This document shows, in pieces, positions 1 to 5,406 of a stretch of DNA of 8,942 nt. Origin of the DNA: JBOGIF01 sp050742415. GTDB taxonomy: Bacteria > Actinomycetota > Acidimicrobiia > Acidimicrobiales > AC-14. Within the stretch, counting starts at the first letter, position 1, and every line of letters begins with the position of its first letter. The notes under the pieces are model-generated. The model had not been told where the DNA came from and did no database searches. It saw only the letters and a list, made by a program, of their open reading frames with translations. A program made the translations under genes and the position numbers. The stretch is taken from contig JBOGIF010000012.1 in the NCBI GenBank assembly GCA_050742415.1, positions 1 through 8,942 on the forward strand. Direction: 5' to 3'.

Positions 1-321
1 GTGACTCTGGAAGCCCCGGTTGGATATCTGGCGCCGGAGGCACGAGTGCTGGTGCATGGCGTGGGAACGGAGCGCCGCTTCGTCGGTGCCACAGCGACTC
101 CTGAGTTCGTTCGAGGGGTCGGCCACGACAATGCCCGCGCCGTGCACCTGGCGACGATCACGGCATGGGCCGGTGAAGGTCTTGCGGACGCCAAGTTGAG
201 CGACGGGTCGGCGATACAAGTGGCTGGCCTCACGCAGAGAACGGCGATGCCCGGTCTGCGCTTCGCCTGCCTGTATGAGGGACAGAACCTGGTCCGGGCG
301 ATCTCCTCGGCTCTGCCGTGA
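1..321 (+). CDS. Hypothetical protein, possibly 5'-truncated
   Basis: An open frame runs from the first base (a GTG) to a TGA and encodes 106 residues. The composition is that of a real G+C-rich gene, with G/C third positions and no low-complexity runs, and it is followed directly by a strong hairpin. I recognise no family: there are no obvious catalytic motifs, no signal peptide and no membrane segment, only a mixed alpha/beta-looking small protein with a single cysteine (in FACLYEG) near the C-terminus. Because the frame is open at the window edge, the first codon may be internal and this may be the C-terminal part of a larger protein. It is the only convincing plus-strand gene and converges on the Ubl operon, so it is probably not part of that system. 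Confidence 0.55.
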   Translation: MTLEAPVGYLAPEARVLVHGVGTERRFVGATATPEFVRGVGHDNARAVHLATITAWAGEGLADAKLSDGSAIQVAGLTQRTAMPGLRFACLYEGQNLVRAISSALP

Positions 322-327
322 CAGCGA

Positions 328-359
328 CGAGGGGGACGGGCCAAAGCCCATCCCCCTCG
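328..359. terminator. Strong hairpin between convergent genes, probable terminator
   Basis: Bases 328-341 pair with 346-359 in a 14-base stem with one C/A mismatch and a four-base loop (CAAA). It starts six bases after the stop codon of the plus-strand gene. There is no T-tract on either side, which is common for terminators of high-GC actinobacteria. Being nearly symmetrical, it could stop transcription from both the left gene and the E1 end of the minus-strand operon, whose stop codon is about 115 bases away. Seen: the stem and its position. Inferred: terminator function. Confidence 0.5.
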
Positions 360-475
360 CACCGGCCCATACGTCCGGCAAGGATTCATCGATCTTGGAG
401 CCACCATCACGAACCTCGAGGGATCATTCCGGCAACAGGCAAGACAATGTGCATTGTACCCCAACCACGGGGCTC

Positions 476-1690
476 TCACCCACCAATCGCCGACAAGCAG
501 TCGGACATCGTGCCCTCGATCACGATCAGGGCGAGCTGGTCGTCATCGTGATCGTGGGACACCAGCAGGTGCGTGCCCGGCCCGCAGCCCAGGTCGGCCA
601 TCGTGGCCTGGCCGAGATGGACCCCTGGCTCCAACCAGTCGGCTGTCTCGGGCGGTACTCCGTCGACCGCTCGGGGGAACGGTCCGCCACATGGGCGGCA
701 CCGTGGTGCCGCCATCCAGCGCCACTCGGGCGCGCCGACCAAGACCACCTCGCCACAGCCGGTGCACGCGGCAGCCTGCACCAACGGGGCGGGAAGGCGT
801 AGAGCAGCCCCGGGCGCGGCGCGGCCGAGCCGGCCGAGCACTTCGCCGGCCGGCTCGTCGACCCGGACCGGGCCGACCAACATTGAGCCGCCGACCGAGG
901 CGAGGCGCTGGTGGACACCAGGGCACTGCGGATCCGGTTCGAGCTGGGCCACCCGACCCGCCAGGGTCCGCATGTCGAGGTAGGCGCGGCGCCCAGCCAG
1001 AGGAGCCACGCCGTGAAGCCGGGCCACGACCTGTTCGGCCTGCAGGGCTCCGAGGACCGCGGCAGCGTTCTGTATGGCGGGCACCACACGGGCGACCTGG
1101 GCGTTGACCGCATACGCCGTACAGGAGAAGGCGCCGCGCACCTCGGGGTTGATGCACCGGTAGCAGGCCGCCCCGGCGCGGGCCTCGAACACGCCGAGAT
1201 TGAGGGCCTGTCCCTCGAAGCCCGCCTCGACCAGGGGCCGGCCGACGATCCTGCAGCGCTCGGCCAGGTAGGCACGGGCCGCCGGGTTGTCGACAGCCGA
1301 ACACACCACGTCGGCCCAGACCATGGCCGCGTCGCCGATCTCTTGCACCATGGCCCGCCGCCACCACACCACCGGCACCCGCGCCGTCATGATCTGGGCC
1401 AGGCGGTGGGCGACGTTCACCGCCTTGGCGAGCCCCCGAGCCGCCTGCTCCGCTCGATTGGGGTACAGCGGTGACCTCGTGGCGTTGTGCGGCTCGAAGT
1501 CGTCGTCGTCCACCACGGCCAACCCGCCGACCCCCGACAGCGCCAGGTCCTGGGCCAGGTTCTGGCCGAGGGCGCCCACGCCGACGATGAGCACCTTTGC
1601 GTTGGCGAGCAGGTCAGGGTCATAGCCGGCGAGCCTCGCCCTGGAGTGGAGGTCGTCGCCGTCGGGCCGATCGGCGGCGGCAGGTGTCAC
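476..1690 (-). CDS. E1-like (ThiF/MoeB family) Ubl-activating enzyme
   Basis: This is predicted to adenylate the C-terminus of the operon's ubiquitin-like protein and probably pass it on as a thioester to the E2-like partner. The 404-residue product has the E1 Rossmann nucleotide loop VGVGALG (residues 36-42), followed by DDDDFEPHNATR (61-72), which matches the D..D..E..N..R pattern of ThiF/MoeB/E1 proteins. CSAVDN (130-135) and CYRC (176-179) follow, then FSCTAYA with Cys190, a candidate catalytic or zinc-linked cysteine. Cys256 lies in DPQCPGVH. A separate CTGC (309-312)/CRPC (331-334) pair looks like a zinc ribbon. The last 60 residues are an extension of unclear fold ending in IGG. The GTG start at 1690 is preferred over an in-frame start at 1756: it has AAGGAG five bases upstream and overlaps the previous stop by four bases (GTGA). 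It is the last gene of the five-gene operon. Confidence 0.88.
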   Translation of the reverse strand: MTPAAADRPDGDDLHSRARLAGYDPDLLANAKVLIVGVGALGQNLAQDLALSGVGGLAVVDDDDFEPHNATRSPLYPNRAEQAARGLAKAVNVAHRLAQIMTARVPVVWWRRAMVQEIGDAAMVWADVVCSAVDNPAARAYLAERCRIVGRPLVEAGFEGQALNLGVFEARAGAACYRCINPEVRGAFSCTAYAVNAQVARVVPAIQNAAAVLGALQAEQVVARLHGVAPLAGRRAYLDMRTLAGRVAQLEPDPQCPGVHQRLASVGGSMLVGPVRVDEPAGEVLGRLGRAAPGAALRLPAPLVQAAACTGCGEVVLVGAPEWRWMAAPRCRPCGGPFPRAVDGVPPETADWLEPGVHLGQATMADLGCGPGTHLLVSHDHDDDQLALIVIEGTMSDCLSAIGG

Positions 1691-2010
1691 GACTGCTCCT
1701 TCCCGCCGTGCTCGTGGCACCGGCAGGTCTCGCTGAGTGCGCCGGTCAGGAAGCACCGGGCACCGGGCTTTCGGTCGCGACCGCGGGGCGTGAAGCGGTC
1801 AGGGTCCGACTCATGGCGTGACCGGGCCGGGCGCCGCCAGCTCATGGACGGGCCCACGGCCTTGAACAGAAGATCCTCGATCTGGTCGCTCATCGGAGGA
1901 CCGCCGCCCCTGCCGGCGCGCCGACGCCAGTACTGCCAGATCGTGTGCCCGCCCCACCACGCCAGCAGAACTCCGATGACAAAGATAGCGACATCGCCGG
2001 CCCCTGTCAC
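1687..2010 (-). CDS. Small single-pass membrane protein of the Ubl operon
   Basis: This is a 107-residue protein I do not recognise. It has a hydrophobic segment at about residues 7-26, rich in V, I, L and W, followed by YWRRRAGR. By the positive-inside rule the short N-terminus is probably outside and the roughly 80-residue hydrophilic tail in the cytoplasm. The tail ends in a Cys/His cluster with Cys86, Cys96, Cys98, His99 and His101, which could bind a metal, although the spacing matches no finger I can name. The GTG start overlaps the stop of the JAB gene by four bases (GTGA), and the stop overlaps the E1 start by four bases. Translational coupling is therefore likely, and no strong ribosome binding site of its own is seen. 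Lying between deconjugase and E1, it may be a membrane adaptor, a substrate or an E3-like factor; that role is inference. Confidence 0.72.
   Translation of the reverse strand: MTGAGDVAIFVIGVLLAWWGGHTIWQYWRRRAGRGGGPPMSDQIEDLLFKAVGPSMSWRRPARSRHESDPDRFTPRGRDRKPGARCFLTGALSETCRCHEHGGKEQS
1696..1701 (-). promoter_or_regulatory. Ribosome binding site of the E1-like gene
   Basis: AAGGAG on the minus strand lies five bases before the GTG at 1690. It lies inside the upstream 107-codon gene and decides between this start and the longer in-frame one at 1756. Confidence 0.7.
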
Positions 2011-3164
2011 CGGCCGGCGTCGGGGGCGGCGGTGCCGGCCCCGACCAGTGGATCCGGCACCTCGACGGACCTTTTCCCGGCCGACCGGCTGCCGGCCGGC
2101 GTCGCGATCACCAGGGCTACCGCGTGCGGGCCGGGCGCATCGAAGTCATGCTCGACAGTGGGACCGTCGGCCACCGCGCCGTCGTCGAAGCGCCAGTGCC
2201 AGCCGGTGATACCCCGCCCGATCGGTCCTGAGCACCGCACCGTGAGATCCGCTGGCGTCGCGCAATCCCAATCGGTCCGACGGCCCAAGGCCCCGGTGTC
2301 GACCGACCCCGGAGCCGGCGCGTCACCCGGCCCCGCCCACACCGTCAGGACGACCGCCACTAGCACGGCGACGACCAGCCCGCACGACAAGATGGCAGCC
2401 AGCCACCAGGCCGGCACAGGGGCGGCGTCGGGCGGCGTCGGCGCCGAGCTCGGACCCGCGACCGAAGAGCGTCGTACAGGTGGGACCGGCGGCGGCGGCA
2501 GCTCGGCGCGGGCCCGCCACGGCTCGAGAGCGGGGGGGAGGAGGACCGCCGGCACGGGCACGGCCGGATCGCGCCGCACGGCCGTGGCCGGCGCTGGGAC
2601 CTCGACCGCTTCCGCCGGTGGGGCGGCCGGCGGCCGGGCCGCCACCAGCCGTCGAGCCGCGGGCCCCCGGTAGGCGCGCAGCGCCTCGCCGCCGGCCATG
2701 AAGGCCAGCAGGCCGACGTGGTTGCTCGATGGCCACGTCGCCATCTCGGCCCGGTCGGTCGAGGAATAGTCGCTGGGCCGGCAGTGCGAGTGCCACCACC
2801 CAACGATGTCGGCGGCGGGGTCGGCCCGCCCCGCCTCGGCTCTGAGCCCCGCCATCTCCGACCCGGAGAGCCGGACGTGGCCTGGCCCCGAGGCCAGCAG
2901 GCGCGCCCGGACGGCACCGACCACGACGGTGTAGGGACCGTGGTCGTCGAGGTAGGACCGACCCGAGAGCAGGCCGAAGGCCTCGTTCGGCACCGCGGCC
3001 CGAGTGGCACGCCGGATGTCGCCCGCCGCCTTGTCGGTGACGAGCAGCTCGAACCCGTCGCCGTCGGGACCGAAGGTCAAGCTCCCAGGGGCGACGACCG
3101 ATCGCGGCCGGAACACAAGGTCCGACCGCCGTCCGACCGGTGTGAACATCTCGGGCTCGGTCAT
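2007..3164 (-). CDS. Membrane-anchored JAB/JAMM metallopeptidase with PKD-like domain
   Basis: This 385-residue protein is predicted to be a zinc isopeptidase that processes or removes the operon's Ubl. The JAB/MPN domain spans about residues 40-175. Glu61 (in NEAFGLLSG) is the likely general base, and WHSHC places His125 and His127 as zinc ligands. Asp137 of SSTD is the third ligand, with Ser134 before it, so the motif reads HSH-x6-S-x2-D; the usual spacing is x7. A Pro/Ala-rich linker (176-252) leads to a transmembrane helix (about 253-277). Residues 298-370 then resemble a PKD beta-sandwich, with WHWRFDDG and VEHDFDAPGPHAVAL, and Cys301/Cys311 could form a disulfide. Predicted topology is peptidase inside and PKD outside. 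The ATG at 3164 overlaps the E2 stop by four bases (ATGA) and has AGGAGG eight bases upstream, so the longer in-frame start at 3479 is rejected. Confidence 0.87.
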   Translation of the reverse strand: MTEPEMFTPVGRRSDLVFRPRSVVAPGSLTFGPDGDGFELLVTDKAAGDIRRATRAAVPNEAFGLLSGRSYLDDHGPYTVVVGAVRARLLASGPGHVRLSGSEMAGLRAEAGRADPAADIVGWWHSHCRPSDYSSTDRAEMATWPSSNHVGLLAFMAGGEALRAYRGPAARRLVAARPPAAPPAEAVEVPAPATAVRRDPAVPVPAVLLPPALEPWRARAELPPPPVPPVRRSSVAGPSSAPTPPDAAPVPAWWLAAILSCGLVVAVLVAVVLTVWAGPGDAPAPGSVDTGALGRRTDWDCATPADLTVRCSGPIGRGITGWHWRFDDGAVADGPTVEHDFDAPGPHAVALVIATPAGSRSAGKRSVEVPDPLVGAGTAAPDAGR

Positions 3165-3814
3165 GGGTGGATCCTCCTGGCCGGAGTGAAGAGCCCCAGG
3201 CCATCGGCATCGCGGCCGCCGCCCCTGCGGGGGGTGAACAGGTCCTCGGGCGCCAAGAGGCCGTGGGTGAGTTGGAGCGGGAGGCTGGGATAGACGAGGT
3301 CCGGGTCGAGCGCTCCCTGGCCGTAGACCTCGGCGTGGTAAGCGACGGCGGCGGGATTCCAGCCGACGTACCCACCGCCCCGCGCGATTTCGTCCCAGTT
3401 CAAGAGTCGGGCGATGTGGACGAGGAGGGACCCGAGCAGCATGTGCCCACGAGCCTCTCGCCAGATCTCGCCGATGCACACCGGGGCCCCCTTCTTGAAG
3501 TGCGGCGAGAACGGCACGTGCGAGGACTGCACCCAGGTCAACGGCTCAGCGATCGGGTAGCCGCGCACCGACAGGTCGATGCCGACCTCGGTTTCGGGAG
3601 CGAACTGGCCGGGGCCGACGAGGGTCGGCACCGAGAACAGGACCCGGTACTTGGTGGCCCGGTGTCCCTCGGTTTCGTCCTCGACGGGGTTCCGGCGGGC
3701 CGCCAGGTCCGCGGTCGAGGCGAAGGCCTGGAGGTCGAACACGCGGCCCACCATCCGGCTCGCCACCTCGTAGTCGAAGGCCAGCCGGGTCCGCAGCTCC
3801 GCGGGCGACAGCAT
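3161..3814 (-). CDS. E2-like ubiquitin-conjugating enzyme homologue
   Basis: This 217-residue protein is predicted to accept the activated Ubl from the E1 and transfer it to targets. Its only cysteine, Cys113 in GAPVCIGEIW, lies where the E2 catalytic cysteine is expected. It follows SSHVPFSPHFKKG (97-109), which parallels the eukaryotic HPN...G..C segment. A Tyr-Pro pair in RGYPIAEP (85-91) recalls the conserved strand-4 YP region, and GHMLLGSLLVHIARLLNWDE (123-142) matches the helix after the active site. There is no canonical HPN triad, as in other divergent bacterial E2s. The C-terminal 25 residues are basic and look flexible. The ATG shares one base with the stop of the Ubl gene (TGATG), the ribosome binding site is weak, and translation is probably coupled. 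The E2 assignment rests on motifs and operon context rather than an alignment. Confidence 0.82.
   Translation of the reverse strand: MLSPAELRTRLAFDYEVASRMVGRVFDLQAFASTADLAARRNPVEDETEGHRATKYRVLFSVPTLVGPGQFAPETEVGIDLSVRGYPIAEPLTWVQSSHVPFSPHFKKGAPVCIGEIWREARGHMLLGSLLVHIARLLNWDEIARGGGYVGWNPAAVAYHAEVYGQGALDPDLVYPSLPLQLTHGLLAPEDLFTPRRGGGRDADGLGLFTPARRIHP
3173..3178 (-). promoter_or_regulatory. Ribosome binding site of the JAB gene
   Basis: A consensus AGGAGG on the minus strand sits eight bases before the ATG at 3164. It is the strongest such site in the operon and fixes the JAB start, rather than the 105-codon longer frame that would overlap the E2 gene. Confidence 0.8.
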
Positions 3815-4086
3815 CAGGCGCCCTGGCCGATCTGTTGGACCTCCATGTGGTCACCATCGACGACGCCGCCCTCGGTCATCGAGGTATTGGGCGTGAGCTG
3901 TCGCCCCGTGCGGGCCAGCACCAACGCGTAGGGCCGTCCCTCGGGCGCCGGGACGAGGAATGGGCCGCTGTCCTCCCGCTGCAGACCGGCCAGCACCGTG
4001 CGGGCCGGGCAGGCCGGCGACACATCGGCTTCGAAGGTCTCCGACGTGCGGGGGTGGGAAACCACGATGCGGATCTGGTTGTCCAT
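3814..4086 (-). CDS. Ubiquitin-like (beta-grasp) modifier protein
   Basis: This 90-residue protein is the predicted modifier of the operon. Residues 3-10 (NQIRIVVS) give a first strand. A second strand and helix follow around TFEADVSPACPARTVLAGL. The C-terminal half, LARTGRQL (57-64) then MTEGGVVDGDHMEVQQ (70-85), has the ubiquitin-like pattern of G-x-x-L, a D/E-x-G-V turn, D-G-D and a last strand. It ends IGQGA rather than in a free di-glycine, so either the final Ala is removed to expose Gly89 or another carboxyl end is used. The ATG at 4086 is chosen because AAAGGA lies eight bases upstream; the in-frame extension back to 4338 reads through an IS remnant. It is the first gene of the operon. 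YukD/EsaB-like Ubls are an alternative family, but the E1/E2/JAB neighbours favour a conjugated modifier. Confidence 0.82.
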   Translation of the reverse strand: MDNQIRIVVSHPRTSETFEADVSPACPARTVLAGLQREDSGPFLVPAPEGRPYALVLARTGRQLTPNTSMTEGGVVDGDHMEVQQIGQGA

Positions 4087-4094
4087 GGAGGTGT

Positions 4095-4100
4095 TCCTTT
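4095..4100 (-). promoter_or_regulatory. Ribosome binding site of the Ubl gene
   Basis: AAAGGA on the minus strand lies eight bases before the ATG at 4086. It supports the 90-residue Ubl start over longer in-frame versions. I could not assign a convincing -10/-35 pair between here and 4360, so the operon promoter is unplaced. Confidence 0.65.
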
Positions 4101-4184
4101 CGGTTCTCGGCCCTGTCACCCGGGGACTGACGGACGCCGCCAGAAATCTCAAAAACATTCGGGTGCGGCTCCCTGAGAGGGACG

Positions 4185-4364
4185 TCAAGCGGCTGTTGGG
4201 ATGATCCCGTCCGCGTAGCGGGATTCGTGTACGCGGTGGCGTTCTTGTTCCAGGTGGAAGCTGAAGTAGTCCTCGAAGTCGCCGTTGGAACGCAGTGCCC
4301 GAAGCTTTAGGACGGCCTCGGCTCCGTCCAGCCCCCACCTGGCGCCGGTCCGGTCAAGTCTTTT
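4185..4364 (-). pseudogene. C-terminal remnant of an ISKra4-like transposase
   Basis: About 59 codons ending in TGA match the C-terminus I know from ISKra4-type transposases. They read [20 protein letters not shown], then [20 protein letters not shown], then [17 protein letters not shown]. The GARW, GAEAVL.LRAL and final H..RY segments are the family signature. Upstream of about 4364 the frame loses any resemblance to the family, so only the tail of a normally 400- to 500-residue enzyme survives. The remnant ends about 100 bases upstream of the Ubl gene and points the same way. The sequence just after its stop (about 4160-4182) may include the old IS end; I could not confirm a terminal inverted repeat. 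Confidence 0.72.
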
Positions 4365-4441
4365 CAGCAGTGGTGGCTCCACGGGGAAGAGAGGCGACGG
4401 CTGGAACGCCCCGGGCGTGCTGGGCTTTTGACGTCTCGCCA

Positions 4442-4471
4442 CCGACGGATGAGCGTCGGATACATCTGTAT
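4442..4471. repeat. Two adjacent short palindromes in the boundary zone
   Basis: CCGACG (4442-4447) and CGTCGG (4454-4459) form a perfect six-base inverted repeat with a six-base spacer. Directly next to it, ATACA (4460-4464) and TGTAT (4467-4471) form a second with a two-base spacer. They lie between the transposase remnant and the small truncated ORF, and no gene covers them. They could be an operator, an old mobile-element end or chance. The rest of 4365-4508 shows nothing I can support. Confidence 0.3.
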
Positions 4472-4508
4472 TCCACGTCGCGACTCGGGCCACGCCCAGC
4501 GGCGGTGA

Positions 4509-4640
4509 TCACCTCTCGGTAGCACGACCGATGGGCCTGCCGCACAGGTGCTCGCAGGTGAGGGCGAGTTCTGCAGCGTCGCCGACATCGATGGCGATCA
4601 CGTCCTCGTCGAGAATCTGGTGGATGAGCTCGGCCGTCAT
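4509..4640 (-). CDS. Small acidic ORF, probably truncated
   Basis: This is a 43-codon ORF whose first 30 residues, MTAELIHQILDEDVIAIDVG followed by DAAELALTCE, look like a natural acidic helical protein. The last ten, GRPIGRATER, look out of frame or foreign. A G-rich Shine-Dalgarno-like stretch (GGGAGGGG) lies roughly ten bases before the ATG. It is about 157 bases downstream of the tnpC stop on the same strand, so it could be the first passenger gene of the recombinase module, cut short by the rearrangement that left the transposase remnant. I do not recognise a family, and a non-coding reading is possible. Confidence 0.38.
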   Translation of the reverse strand: MTAELIHQILDEDVIAIDVGDAAELALTCEHLCGRPIGRATER

Positions 4641-4704
4641 CGCCCGAGTCCCCTCCCATGCGGACGTGCCGGGCTGGCAGCGGTGGGCATCACGGGCCCG
4701 ATAG

Positions 4705-4726
4705 CCCTCGCCGTCGCCGGCGAGGG
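4705..4726. terminator. Perfect hairpin downstream of the recombinase operon
   Basis: CCCTCGCCG (4705-4713) pairs perfectly with CGGCGAGGG (4718-4726) across a four-base TCGC loop. It begins about 70 bases after the tnpC stop, in the direction of transcription, and no T-run follows. A terminator of the actinobacterial type is the simplest reading; an element-end structure is also possible. The remaining bases between 4641 and 4797 hold no gene I can support. Confidence 0.38.
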
Positions 4727-4797
4727 GATGTTCGAGTTGGGTGAACGGCGAGGCCTCGGTGGAGTCCGTCGTGAGATCGGGATGTGGCTCGTCACCG

Positions 4798-5406
4798 TCA
4801 TGGCTCCTGTTGGGTGGCCTGTCCGCTGGGTCGGCCACGGGGATCGTGGGACTGGGGCCGATTGGCCTGTTGCATGAGCTCGCGGTTGATGGTGCGCGCG
4901 GCCTCGAGCTCCTCGGTCCGGTGGCGTAGGTCCTCTCGGGCCTCGAAGAGCTGTTGGTCGAGCTCTGCGACCCGACGGGCAAGCTGCTGATCGCCAAGCT
5001 CTGCAACGACACTGTCGGGCAGGAGCTCGTCAGCGACGAGACGGGCGCCCTCGGCCTTGGAGAGCCGGTTCTCGAGAGCTCGGGTCTGCTTGGTGAGCCG
5101 GTGGTTCTGGGCCCGGGAGTTCTCCAGCTCGGCGCGCAGTGATGCCCCGGTCACTCGGGCCGAGGAGGTGATGTCGTTGGCCTGCCGGTTGGTCGCCTGG
5201 GCGGCTCTGAGCTCGATGCCGGCCTTGAGGTCGGGATGGTCGTAGATGAACTTGCGTCCGACTCCGGCTGCTCGGGCGATGCCGGCGATGGTGGGATGCC
5301 GGCCGGCCTCGAGCTGGGCGTCGGCTGCCGCGAGCACGAGACGGCGTTTGCGCTCGCTGTCGATCCTGCGGGCATGTCGCATCGGCTCGGCCCTGTCAGT
5401 CGCCAT
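4798..5406 (-). CDS. tnpC: DUF6262/TnpC-like transposition accessory protein
   Basis: This 202-residue protein is the third member of the recombinase trio. Residues 10-60 are basic and contain a helix-turn-helix-like stretch, TIAGIARAAGVGRKFIYDHP (39-58), typical of the DUF6262 proteins found behind paired tyrosine recombinases. The rest is mainly charged helix with coiled-coil character (about 87-120 and 138-181), ending in a polar disordered tail. In Tn554 the third protein, TnpC, is not a recombinase but affects the efficiency and orientation of transposition; by position this protein is expected to play a similar DNA-binding, accessory role. The ATG at 5406 overlaps the end of the upstream recombinase by 11 bases, which implies coupled translation. 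ATG codons further in (for example MRHARR) are alternative starts. The symbol is by analogy of order and type, not by proven homology to Tn554 TnpC. Confidence 0.75.
   Translation of the reverse strand: MATDRAEPMRHARRIDSERKRRLVLAAADAQLEAGRHPTIAGIARAAGVGRKFIYDHPDLKAGIELRAAQATNRQANDITSSARVTGASLRAELENSRAQNHRLTKQTRALENRLSKAEGARLVADELLPDSVVAELGDQQLARRVAELDQQLFEAREDLRHRTEELEAARTINRELMQQANRPQSHDPRGRPSGQATQQEP

Noticed and set aside
444..457. Palindrome ACAATG-TG-CATTGT downstream of the E1 gene
   Set aside because: It is short, lies after the operon end with no promoter nearby, and nothing ties it to a regulator.
1691..1756. N-terminal extension of the E1-like protein to an ATG at 1756
   Set aside because: The extra 22 residues are Arg-rich with no family match, and the GTG at 1690 has a good ribosome binding site and the GTGA overlap.
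2323..3375. 350-codon minus-strand frame overlapping the JAB gene
   Set aside because: It is a shadow frame: the JAB frame carries the metallopeptidase, membrane and PKD features and a good ribosome binding site, while this one is Arg/Gly-rich without motifs.
3165..3479. N-terminal extension of the JAB protein to 3479
   Set aside because: It would overlap the E2 gene by more than 300 bases and reads as low-complexity Arg/Pro. The AGGAGG-preceded ATG at 3164 is far better.
4184..4189. TTGACG on the minus strand as a -35 box for the Ubl operon
   Set aside because: No acceptable -10 hexamer lies 16 to 18 bases downstream, so a promoter call is not supported.
4087..4338. Longer Ubl start upstream of 4086
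   Set aside because: The extension overlaps the transposase remnant in another frame and has no Ubl features; AAAGGA fixes the ATG at 4086.
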